From Mikania micrantha (taxonomy: Eukaryota > Streptophyta > Magnoliopsida > Asterales > Asteraceae), in the NCBI GenBank assembly GCA_009363875.1, contig CM018695.1, forward strand, positions 67,640,907 to 67,704,906: a DNA stretch of 64,000 nucleotides, written 5' to 3'. How positions within the stretch are numbered: the first letter of the stretch is position 1; every line of letters starts with the position of its first letter. The position numbers and the translations under genes are program-made. Below are positions 1 to 10,785 of this stretch, piece by piece. The notes beneath the pieces were generated by a model, which was given only the letters and a program-made list of their open reading frames with translations, ran no database searches and was not told the origin of the DNA.

Positions 1-2270
1 TAATGCTATGTTCGCACTTAATGTAAACAGCTAACTCATGCAAGTGATATGTATCTAAAAGCTTTGTTTGCACATGTTTTCTCCCCCAAAACAGTAAAAT
101 AAGAAAAGGGGTCGTGTACGCACCTTTGATAGCTAACATAATGAGCACACACGTGAAATCGCGTAGAAAATCCTCTACGAAGAACCTGTGTTTTAACAAT
201 AACTTAGTGTTATTCAAGATGTCGTTTTGTGCTTGAAATCACATACGTGTCAACACACGTATGTTAGACTTGTTAGAAACGTGCATACGTAAGTACGCGT
301 ATCTTTAAAATCGCTTAAGTAAAATCATATAACCATATATGATTTTATTTAAATAAACGTAATTATACGCGATTACATTTTCAGATTAAAATATGAATTG
401 TATTATTTCAGATTGTTCGTATTCTCATTACGGTTCCAACGAAATTGAAACGGACTAAATCAGAGTTAGTATAAGCGAGTTATGACCAAAATATTAACAA
501 TTGGTTTAAATATCAAAAACCAGTGAGGACCAGAATCGAACCCTCGACCTACAGAACCAAACAATTCCCACTAACCAACTCCTCTAATTCAGCAACTGTT
601 AATAACCCCAGTTTTAAATGGTTTTAATAACAATTCGTCTGGTTCCCCCTTTTGTTAATCATAACCGAACCAAGTGGGTTCAATTGAGCCCTGATTCGAA
701 TCCTATCGATATCAAAACCATAGGGCTTTATTTCTAGAGATCTAAACGAGTTCAAACATGTTTCTAATTTGATAAACAATCAATCAGAATCCTATAATGT
801 GATGAAGAGTGTTTTGAATTTGAGTATAAGAACCTATCATTCAATCAGGATCAAATTCGCATCAATTACTTGAAAAATTCATGGGGTTTTATTGAACACC
901 AAATTTCGAATCTATCTGTAGTACTAAATTTATTTTTATGCTCATTATAAACAAAACTCTAAAACGTTTTATACTTAAAAACCCCAACAATCGAATTCAT
1001 GAAATTTGTTGTCGTAAGATGAAATTAACATATGGTTATCCTTCATCGGAACATTCTGAAACTAACAATAACAATTAATTTCGTTTTTGAACTCATTTGG
1101 ATCAAAACCTCGATTTCGTTCCTATAACAAACCCTAGAAACCCAAAATCCTCTAATTCGTTAATGTAACGACAATTTATCTTAGGGTTATTGTTAATCGG
1201 GATTTTCTGAAGCTATTAGTATCATTTAATTTGATTTCTAAACATGTTTCAATCGAAATCCGCAAATTCCTTCATATGACGAACCCTAGAATTCAAACTC
1301 AATCAATTCGTTATTGTTACATGAATTAATCATGTGGTTCTCGTTTCAAATGATGTTGCGAAACTGCTGATGTAGTTTGATTTGATTTTCAAACCTATTT
1401 CCCTCGAAACCCCCAATTCGGTTTATGTTAAGAACCCTAGAACTTGTAATCCCTCAATTCGTTGTTGATAAATCAAACTACTATGGGGATACTCTTAGTC
1501 GGCCATGTTAGAAGGTGTAGGAGTAAATACTTACTTGTTTTGATAACCAATTGAAAGAGATCGGCTTCTAGGTTAGATTTCGGCCACCTCACGATCGATT
1601 TCTTCAATCCAAGATTCTAGGAATGAAATTGTGATATGTAAAAGGCTCTAACTATGCCGACTAGTGATTCTGTAAACTCAATTGCGGATATTGTAGCCGA
1701 ATTGTATGAGTTTCACCAATGGAAATGATGGTTTCGACTTATGGTTAACTTCTGGATTAATTCGATCATTAAATGGGTAATTCTTGTAGTCTAACCGTTA
1801 GTAATCATCAATGACATGATTAAGAGTGGTTTAAATCGATCGTAACTGATTATCCATGTGAAAATCGAATTTCATCAACACTCTTGGCCGAATTTTGACT
1901 TCTCAAGTCAAAATTGAATAATTTATCTAATTATAAGCTAACTTCTTATAATTTAAATGAATTATAATTTATTTTGTTCAAGTTTAATCCTTCTAATTTG
2001 ATTTCGTATCATTTCGATCATTTTCTGCTAATTTTTGTTAATGGGGTTAACCCGAAAATATCGAATTGTCACATCGTGCCTATTGATGATGGTTCGCCCA
2101 TGCATTAGGTTCGGCCAACCTTCTTCCCCAACAGAAAGGTTCGTCCGGTTCCTGGATGTCATGAACCTGTATGCGTGTGTCTCCATCATCACTTCGAACC
2201 CCCGACCTGATCATTTCTAGGCTGTTGCTACATGTTTGTGAGTACTCGTGTAGGTTAGGGTTCGACTAAA
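1..2270. mobile_element. Old LTR-like sequence left of the solo LTR (copy 1)
   Basis: No gene. The sequence resembles the long Ty3/gypsy LTRs of the window in layout: a 'ccccaaaac...aaaaggggtcgt...cacct' block near 85-125, like the 'ctcagccccg...aaaaggggcaatgaactcacc' block of the intact LTRs, and a TTCGGCC-containing end near 2110. The segment was contiguous with 5942 onward before the solo LTR's parent inserted at CTAAA. The 61-codon frame at 2035-2220 has no recognisable domain. Confidence 0.5.
533..578 (-). other. tRNA-like A/B-box module inside the old LTR
   Basis: Read on the minus strand it has an A-box-like 'ggttagtggga' followed about 25 nt later by a B-box-like 'gagggttcgattc'. This is the spacing of an internal RNA polymerase III promoter. 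No full cloverleaf, discriminator or poly-A tail was seen, so it is either a SINE head or a chance or captured motif. The copy in the second duplicate is at 11318-11363. Confidence 0.3.
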
Positions 2271-5200
2271 TGTCACACCCCGAGCTGGCGGGATAGGATC
2301 GGTTGTCCCGGCGGGCGGAAGGTTCCCGGGGCGCGATATCATGAGTGATAATCGTGATGATCAGATTGTTTACATTGCACATGATATAAATGAGAAATGC
2401 TAAATATAATAGAATTACAAAGTTAAATTACATCAGTATTGTTTATAATTTTAACAATGTAAATCTACCATCAACATCATAAATTTCTATCTTGTATTTA
2501 CACAAGATATACAAAATAAATTTGTATAATGATGTCTTCAAAAGTATGCAGGTCCAAAATGCTAAGCCTTCTATCTGAAGTCCTAGTCCAAAAGGAATAA
2601 CTCCTTAGTTGACCTGTTCGTCACCTGAGAAGTCATGCAAAAATCAAGTCAACACATGGTTGGTGAGTTCATATAGTTAATAAATGAAAATGATTTGAAA
2701 ACCTCTTCCGGTAAAGACCCTAACCTCATTAACATCACCTGTATCATCCAGATCGGTATGCTTATATATAGGGCATACCCCTGGGTCAAGGCTACAACCC
2801 CGCCCAGACGCCATCCCACCACATACTAATCCGCATAGGACATTGATGTTAATGATAATTAAGCATTTTTACCTAACACACCTCTGATTTAGATTATGAT
2901 TTCCCAAAACTTGATTTACCTTTGACTCTCTTGATTTTGAACATAGATACATGATTTCCCAAAATCAGTGATATTAGTAAATTGTCAACTATTTAATCAA
3001 ATAATTAAATAAAACATTTAAATACAACTAAGACATGATGATTGGGTATGGTTTTTACTCAATCAATTAGACTTAATTATTGGTGGTTGTCCAAGTTGTA
3101 ACCTCTCACACGTGACCCATACCAGGCATAACTCACAAGGAGTATACCTGGGCGTGACGGGATTTTAATGATGCCCATACAGCCTGACCCAAAGGTCTTC
3201 TGTACATGCGGGGAATTTAAGGATATCCTTTGATTCTTGATCTCTTGATTCTCTTGATTTTGACTTTGATATTGATTTCATTTGATAGTTCACGTTATTG
3301 CCCATATAGCCTGACTACAAGAGTCTTCTATACCTGAAGGGACTTTATGTGTGTTACATGTGGTCTTGATTCCCTATACAACTGACATCCACCTTATCTC
3401 GAATATTAATGATTTCATTAGATTGTAATGATTTCATTATCTCAATGATTCACACACATTTATGATTTCTGATTCCTTGAGTCTCTTGATCTTGATCTTT
3501 TGAATTCCCATGATTCACAATGATATATGATTCTTGATTCTGATTTATTTGTTCTCTGATCCCACACTGAATTAGATTCCTTTTGAGTATGATCTTTTGA
3601 TTTAGTTCCCCTTGATTTCACTTTGAATTTAGATTCTTGAATTTGAACTTGATGGACTAAGGGTTTGATTTGAGTTTATAATTAAAGTATTACTCATAAG
3701 AGTAATTTAATTAACTTGATAATTTGATCTGTTTAATAATTTACTAGACAGGAGTCTAGAAGTATCAACAAACATATATATGTAAAAACATATAATAAAT
3801 AAAAGCATTTAAATAAACAGTTTAAATAAAAACAGTTTACGCATGCTTCTCAGCCCCGCGTTTTAAAAACGAAAATGTTTAGAAAAGGGGCAATGAACTC
3901 ACCTGTGTTGCTCTGTACTGAATCACAAAAGATAATGCGCGCTCCTTGAATGTTGTTTATGTATCTTTAGCACCTGAGTTGTTTTAAGACAGTTTCGAAT
4001 ACGATAAGTACTTATAATAACGTCGTAACTAGAGTTTGGTCTCGGTGCGCACTACGTGTCCTAGATTACGAATGTGTTTCTAAAATTCTTTCTATCTAAC
4101 TAACTTATTACCCATTAATAATCCAAATCCCTTAACTCATTCTCCCAATTTTCTTTGCATTAAAATGTTAACATGTTGAGTTTAACATTTCATGAAATCA
4201 TTTAATTTAATTTGCAACATATAACTAAACATGATGGACTTGGGTTGATCCCATTGGAGCAACCTTGAACCCATTTTTAGTCTTCAATGTTCCCATTATT
4301 CTTTTATTTACTCATTGCATAATCCATATGATTTAACCCATCTTAATTGATATAACTCCCATGACCATTTAAAATAAATTTAGTTTTTCCCCAAAGTTGG
4401 TTTGCATGGCATTAATAATCCTAGTGTATTCACCATGCACACACATACTTGATTGACTTCCATGCACGCACACAATATCCATATACCATGCATGAAATCA
4501 TGTAGTCCAAACCTTAGCCAACCCTAAACTTCCCGACCGAACCATTCTGTTTCACCGAATGAAAGTTGGCCCGAATGATTAGGGTCGAATGGGCCTTTAG
4601 GTTGGGACGAATGGGCTTGGCCGTATGAGGTTGATGACTATCGAATAATCATTGTCGAATGAGTGCTGCTTGGGCTTCGAATGAGATCATGGCCGAAAGG
4701 CTTGATTCGGCGAATAGGTTGGGTTCGAATGGGGCTAAGCCGAATGAGGTAGGCCGATCGAATGAGTGCTGGTCATTCGGCGTATGAGGAATGCACCTCA
4801 TTCGGCAAATGAGGTTATGTTCATTCGTGAGGCTGAACTTGGCCATTCGGCCGTTCGTTCTTGACCAGTGCAGCACCCCAAAATTTGAGCTTTAGTTCCT
4901 CAAATGACTTATCACTTGTTCCTACTTCGTTCTAAGTGATCTTGATGTGTTTCCTAAGGCTTGAAAAGGGTGTAAAGCCGATTATAAGGTGACCGATCAA
5001 AGGGTTTTAAAAACCCTAAAAATCGTAACAAAAACCATGATCTTAGCCCGATTTGGCTGGATAAAAACGCAGATCCTTTGTACTTTCGTGATCTACAAGT
5101 GATAGTGACGATTTTGACACCAAGAACACACGAAATGGTTGAGATTCGAGTGAGAAATCTTAGAGAGATGTTGTAGAATTCTAGAGAGAGAGAGCTTGAG

Positions 5201-5941
5201 GAGAGGGGTGACGAAAATTTGGGGATAAAATCTGGTTGGTGGTGGTTGTTAACACCATCAATGCCTCATTAAATGAGGGGTAAATACCGGGTTTCGTTCG
5301 GGTTCGTTCGGTTTCGCGTGGTTTCGCGTAGAATTGTCAGTTTCTCGTCGTTTTCGTAACGAAACGACTCGGTTTTAAAATAGGATTATAAAATTTATTT
5401 TAGCTTGTGATTCCTAATAAATTATCTAAATAACTTTTAATTATTTAATTTACAAGATATTTATTTAACGTTTAAATTGAATCGCGCGGATTTGTTCGAA
5501 TCGTCACCCGATCAAACACGACGATAACTACACTTTTCAATATTGTTTTCTAATTATTGAATATCATTCAGAACGTTAAACTTTCAGATTTATTCGTACA
5601 GATCGTCACCTATACGAATAATCCGTCGGTTTAGCATTCACGTAACGACATTCGTGTTGTTTTGTTCTGTAATCCTCACATACGTTTATACATAATAAAA
5701 TCCTAACAAATAAATCACATGATAGTTCTGTGTTGCCAGATAATTATCTGACTAAAAAAAACTATTGTTCTGAACTGATTTTTCTGAAATGACTATAAAT
5801 TCACTGTTTTGATAATCTGAAATGGTACTGAAACTCAATATGAATATGAAATACACTGAATTATATAAGATTTGTACCTGATTACTGTTCACGTACTGTA
5901 GAGATCACTGTTCCGGTGACGTTTCCGGCACTGATGTTACA
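2271..5941 (-). mobile_element. Solo LTR of the Tekay-type Ty3/gypsy element, copy 1
   Basis: 3671 bp, starting TGTCACACC and ending GATGTTACA, flanked by CTAAA at 2266-2270 and 5942-5946. It is nearly identical to the LTRs at 13058-16790 and 21670-25336, and no internal region follows. At its start it shares 'gagctggcgg' with the left LTR (the right LTR has 'gagccggcgg'). In its second half it lacks the 51-bp and 11-bp segments of the left LTR, as the right LTR does. Orientation is taken from the intact copy. It includes a CGAATG-rich block (about 4550-4870) and a TTGAT-rich block (about 3220-3660). Confidence 0.95.
2761..2771 (-). promoter_or_regulatory. Putative LTR TATA box (solo LTR)
   Basis: CTATATATAAG on the minus strand, about 490 bp from the LTR edge that adjoins the primer-binding site in the intact element. 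The same string is at the same place in both LTRs of the full element and in the unrelated solo LTR at 44139-50577, which suggests a conserved core promoter. No transcription start can be seen. Confidence 0.45.
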
Positions 5942-6942
5942 CTAAATAGCTTAGAACCGGCTAAATCTCAAGTTCGACTAACAATACACAAAAACCCTCT
6001 TTTCCATATTTTTCAATCGATTGTACCTCGTTTTTGGCCGGGTGAAAGCTCAGATCCGTGGTATCTTCTTGTAGAGGACGTCAAGGGCTACGCGTGGACA
6101 CCAAGAACGCACGATTTGGCCAAGAAACGAGCAAGATACGCGCGTTTGAAGCTTGAAATCTTTAGAGAGAGAGAGGATGCGGAAATATGGGTTTAGAGAG
6201 AGAAAGGGATGAACATAAATGAGGGAAAAGCCTTCTTCAAGGCTTTTATACTACTAGTGGTATTCGGGTTCGTTTCTGTTGTTCGGCTAGCGTTTTCGTC
6301 GCATTTCCGGAACGTTACGCGTAATTTAATTGTTTTAAATAAAAGGATTGATATTTTCTTCTCAAATGATGAGTTTCAAAATTGTAAAACGTAAAATAAG
6401 ATATTTTACTTATTTTTACTTGTTCGTTCAAAAACCGACCGTTAAACGAATACAATTACGTGTATACCCGCAATCGCGTACGTTTTTCGATCGTATTATT
6501 TATTTATTATCGTTCACTCGTAATTATAAGTTCAACATTCGTATCATTATGGATCGTCACCCATAACTATACTCAGTCTCGCTTACGTATTACGATTTTG
6601 TTTGATTAATTTGTTTGTCATACTATTTGTCATAACACTACGCACTAACACTATCCCATTACACCGAACGCAGTATATGTATAGGGCATACCCCAGAGTC
6701 CAGCTACCTGTCTTATCTGACGCCATCCCACCACTGTTTCGATATAATACGATACTGTTCTTGCCTAGCGTAATCGACTGTAAATAAATAATACATATTT
6801 GTTCCTAATTAAAGAATTCCTATAACACACAAACACATTCATGAACACTTGAATCACACTGTAAATACTGAATCAAATACATATTGTACTAACACTGTTT
6901 ATGACTGCTATGACTATATGCACAGATGTTATATCGGTTCAG
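5942..6942. mobile_element. Old LTR-like sequence right of the solo LTR (copy 1)
   Basis: Contains modules also found in the long LTRs: 'gtgaaagctcagatcc', 'gacaccaagaacgcacga', a GAGA stretch, 'ttcgggttcg', 'ggatcgtcaccca', and a 'tatagggcatacccc ... gacgccatcccacca' block near 6675-6735. In the intact LTRs that last block lies before the others, so the order differs here. Short open frames at 6209-6394, 6348-6566 and 6602-6787 have no recognisable domain and look like chance frames. Copy 2 equivalent: 25337-26337. Confidence 0.5.
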
Positions 6943-8447
6943 TTTATAAACGTGCCGAGCAAGAGCCAACAGTGGCGGACCTAGAAAATTTTTTTATGGG
7001 GGTCGGAAATTTTTTCTAGATAATTATTTGTCGTTAAATATTTTTTTATTGGACCAATTCAAACGAGGTCGGGTCGGATCATACAAAAAAGTGATGAAAC
7101 TAATTTAAACCACAAAGACATAATAAAAGTACTTCAAATAATCTCGTTGACTAGGATGAACGATGACATGATAAAATTAGTATTATTTTCGCATAATTCA
7201 ATTGAAGACTATTCGAATCAATAAATTCAAGATTTAACTATATTTTATTTTGAAAAATTGTTTCATATTACCTAAATATATACAAAGTATACACAAATCA
7301 ACTAAGTTTCTAATCATGCTAACAAGTTTCAATTATTCAAATTGTACAATAATCATTTAATTTATAAATTTTGGCGTATACAAGTTAGTTACTGTTCCAG
7401 TTTATTTTCTGAGAGGAACTGAACATAAATTATGATAGTTAAATTCAATCACTTAATATACAAATTGTGTATTATTACTTTTTTAAAGTTGGGCTATGAG
7501 TGGTTAGGTATTGAGTTGAATTATAAATTGCTAATTGGGTTTAATCATAGGTAATGCATATTGCGTTATTTGGGGTACTATATTATAAGTTTTGGTTTTA
7601 AAATGGTTTTAGAATGAACTTTATTGGAGCCGTCAATTTTTATGGGGGTCGGGGGAAATTTTTCTTCGGAGTCGGTCGAGATTGGATCCTATATATAATA
7701 TTAAAAATAAAAAGTTCATGGGGGTCGGTCGACCCTCATCTCTATATGGTGGGTACGCCCCTGTGAGCCAATGTAAGCTCGCTCGGATAGTCGCTCGGTT
7801 GGCTCGCTCAGTTGGCTCATTGGCTAAAGTATAACTGAATTATATATATATATATATATATATAATATTTTATTAATGTATAACTAATATAATTTTTTCA
7901 TATTTAAACTACTTTCATAAGACCCAATATCCAAATAGGCATACACCCAATACTTAAAAATTTAAATCTACTTCTGGGATCCATTTGTTTCACCAATACT
8001 CAGCCATTTGTTTACTCCCAACCGCGATTTTTTTACTTAGACTAGTATGGATGTTTGGATGTGTGTTTAGAAGTTTACACTACTTGGATTATGTTTTGAA
8101 AAATTTTTGTCATTGCTTGAGATTATTGCTACCAAAAATGGCTTCCTAACTTCCTTTAATCTTAAATTTGATTGTTTGTGGTTTAGGATTATTAGCTGCT
8201 AATGTGAGGATTGGTATGTAACTATAATAAACAATTAGATGGCAGTTGGTAGTTACTCATAGCATTAAATTTTATTAAACCGAGCAAAACCGAACCAAGC
8301 CGAGCCGCTCGGTTTTAAAACTAGCCGAGCAACGAGCAAAACATTTGGCTCAATTCTGCAACTCCGAACCAAGCCGAGCCGCTCGTTTGAAAACGAGCTG
8401 AGCACGAGCATACCATTGCTCGGTTCGGTTCGGCTCGTGAACAACCC
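6943..8447 (-). repeat. CCGAGC-rich TIR-element fragment, interrupted by a hAT (copy 1)
   Basis: Related, in opposite orientation, to 38490-40801: shared 'gtaagctcgctcggatag', the 'aagtataactgaatt' plus (TA)n block, a block reading 'ccaaatatccaaatagg', and a terminal 'ggctcgtgaacaaccc'. The left terminus (about 90 bp in the relative) is missing. It has a plain (TA)n run where the relative carries a 1.55-kb insertion, so it is an empty-site comparator. The hAT at 6970-7763 interrupts it. Copy 2: 26338-27840. Confidence 0.6.
6970..7763. mobile_element. Non-autonomous hAT element, 794 bp (copy 1)
   Basis: Ends CAGTGGCGGACC... and ...GTACGCCCCTG (reverse complement CAGGGGCGTAC), the dTph1-like hAT terminal type. 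Flanked by 8-bp near-duplicates agagccaa (6962-6969) and tgagccaa (7764-7771), 7 of 8 matching. Subterminal 'tatgggggtcgg' occurs at both ends. No transposase frame, so it would need help to move. Confidence 0.8.
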
Positions 8448-10089
8448 TACACAGGGTACAACAACCGAAACATTTTGTGTACTGCCGGGATTAACCTAGC
8501 ACCTGATAAAGATATCTTAAACAAGAGCTTGAAGAGTTGAGAAAGTTGAAAATTCTTCAAAGTTTGTGTGAGATGGTATGCAGTATTCTTTTCAACCAAA
8601 AAACAAGACACCAATTGTCTTGTATTTATACTTCAAGATGGTGATTTCAAGAGTCTTGACATAATACATATAATCAATACATGTAATTTGGAAAGTCTTT
8701 ACATAACATATATGATCAATACAAGTAATTTGAAGAGTCTTGATTTAATTAAGTAATATGAATAGTTTTGATTTTAATTCATATTAAATTTGATAATTAC
8801 TGAAGTAATTCAAATTTCCAGTACATGCATGTGTTCATGTTCGTACGGTTCGTTTACATGCCTATTTACGTGCTCTAGAAACACACCATGTGCACCTAGA
8901 ACCCTTTATTTATTGGAATACATAGATATGGAACTTGATTTTTTAGTATTTTTCAAAAATTGACATAGAATGTCAATTGAGTAAATTATATATATATGGA
9001 CGCTCGTGAACTCTACACACTCCAAATGAATTATCATCCGTTGAAATTCATCAAGATTAAATCATGACCCCTTATATTAGGTCGTTACATCAATTATGTG
9101 GCAGTTTTTTGCGGTTTAAAATTGAAAAAATTAATTAATTTACTAAAAAACATTACAACAAAGACAGAACTAATTAACAACAGTTGTGAAATATGGATTG
9201 TGTAAATCTTTCTATTACAACAAACAAAAATCTTTTTGCCTCCTATCAAATTTTCATGTTCATATTTTCACTTGTCACTTTTGTATCATCCTACTCAATC
9301 CACTCTCTTATTAATTATATATTATCTTTTCTAATAAATAATTATACTATTAATGATTATAATATTATATGCATTTTTTATGCTGGAAAATAGTTTTTGA
9401 TAAATTAAAAATCAAATATTTTTTTTAAAAAACACACTTTAATAAAAGTTTATATGAAAAAAAGATCAGCTAAAAAACAATTTAAAAAAATAATAAAATA
9501 AACTATAAATCATAGTTTTTCAATAATGTGTTTTTTTAATAAACAAATGATGCTTCTTTTAGCAAAATATTTAAAAAGTAATTATTTTAAAATCAAAAGT
9601 TATAAAAATGAGAAGGAAAATAACATATTTAGTTAAATCTTTTGAATGATATTTTCAAATTGAGTCAATTAATTTTAATAATTATATAAATTGTACATTA
9701 TTTTCTTGATTTATAATAAATAGTTTGAAACAAAAAAGTAAGTGAAGTTTTTAACATCAGTTAGTTTAAAAATCATTACTGCTACAAATTAAAAAAAGTC
9801 AAGTATTATTTCATTAGTTATTAAAAATTTTACTTATTTTTTTCTCACTTAAAATACTTATTAATACGTATTTTAATCAATTTAAATCAAAATATCATTT
9901 TATAATATTAGAATTTTATTACTATTTATTTAATATTTTATATTTAATCCGTGTAATACGCATAGTAATAATATAATTACTATATATACAACCATCAAAT
10001 GCAATCATTTGATGTAAACAGTAATAATATTTATTTAAATATTATTCTTTTAAATTAATATGTAATAGTTTGATAAATGTTATCCATTG
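8448..10089. other. AT-rich intergenic sequence, no gene seen (copy 1)
   Basis: No domain-bearing frame; the frames at 8568-8756 and 9193-9393 are short, AT-driven and unsupported. A degenerate Helitron-like end ('ccgtgtaatacgcatagtaa', near 9949) is present without a matching start. Copy 2 equivalent: 27841-29483. Confidence 0.6.
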
Positions 10090-10453
10090 TACGGCTAGAT
10101 GAGATGGAAACCTGTGGTCCCTTATGTAGCCTGCTTAGCAATGTTTTCAAACCCGGACCGGACCGGTCGGTCGGATCGGGATTCGGAGAGGTAACCGGTC
10201 CGGTTCTACGTTCAAAACCGTTTATGGGTGAACCGGCCGGTCGGACCGGTAATTGAACTGGTTTTTATAATTTTTTTATTTTTTTTTTATTTTTTTTGAT
10301 TATATATATATATATATATTTATAAAATGTTTATAAAATCATCTGGTTTTTAAATCCGGTCCGACCTCTCACCGGTAAGGAGACCGGTTCGATGTCCAGT
10401 CCGATTCTGAAAACATTGCTGCTTAGCCTTGCCCCGTGTTCGAATCTCGCCCT
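10090..10453 (+). repeat. tRNA-derived SINE head split by a hAT MITE (copy 1)
   Basis: Removing the MITE at 10139-10418 and one copy of its 8-bp duplication joins 'acggctagatgag...tagcctgcttag' to 'ccttgccccgtgttcgaatctcgcc'. This has a loose A box and a good B box (GTTCGAATC) at tRNA-like spacing. No clear poly-A tail or flanking duplication was found. Copy 2: 29484-29845. Confidence 0.45.
10139..10418. mobile_element. hAT-type MITE, 280 bp (copy 1)
   Basis: Inverted ends CAATGTTTTCAAACCCGG / CAATGTTTTCAGAATCGG, with perfect 8-bp target duplications CTGCTTAG at 10131-10138 and 10419-10426. The interior is rich in ACCGG/CCGGT and holds a poly-T and (TA)n core. No coding capacity. Copy 2 is 29533-29810. 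Confidence 0.85.
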
Positions 10454-10785
10454 AGACAAGTTATTTTTTGGTTTGTTTCATAATTTTTCATCTATAAGAA
10501 AAAAATTTGATAACCTTTTTTAAGTTAAATAATTAAAATTAAAAGGTTCAAACATGAGAAGGAGAGATAATTTATGGATTATCCGGTTTCATTTGATCTA
10601 AGGATATGGTCTCACGGCGGTCGATGAATCGACTTTGGCTACAAACAATACTAATATGAATTGGCTAGTCAAACACTTGCGTAGATCCCATCTACCAAGT
10701 GAGGTTTGTCAAACCTAATAGATCTATTTCCAACTACCACGCTTTGCACTACGGCAAACTAAACGGTTCGATATGTAAGGACTTG

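Larger units (their letters stand above)
1..10643 (+). repeat. Tandem segmental duplication, copy 1 (left edge outside window)
   Basis: Position 1 aligns with 10786, and the match runs (allowing for the missing retrotransposon interior) to 10643, which aligns with 30035. By eye the flanks differ by about 5 substitutions in the first 2.27 kb and about 6 in the last 4.7 kb, plus small homopolymer and (TA)n length changes. After 10643 the sequence turns into material lying upstream of position 1 in the unit, so the arrangement is head to tail. If the junction has no filler, the unit starts about 142 bp left of the window. The copy holds a solo LTR where copy 2 holds a full element. Confidence 0.93.

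Noticed and set aside
2035..2220. 61-codon frame conserved in both duplicates (also 12822-13007)
   Set aside because: Conservation is explained by the very recent segmental duplication. The frame has no recognisable domain and lies in old LTR-like sequence.
4649..4876. 75-codon minus-strand frame present in three copies (also 15485-15712 and 24046-24273)
   Set aside because: It is a reading of the CGAATG-rich LTR block. The three copies are LTR copies, and the diverged LTR at 46.9 kb does not keep the same frame.
6209..6787. Three short plus-strand frames repeated at 25604-26182
   Set aside because: Identical only because of the duplication; AT-driven composition, no domains, inside LTR-like sequence.
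6943..8447. 9-bp target duplication for the CCGAGC fragment in copy 1
   Set aside because: Candidate flanks match at only about 6 of 9 positions and the left terminus is missing, so boundaries are by similarity only.
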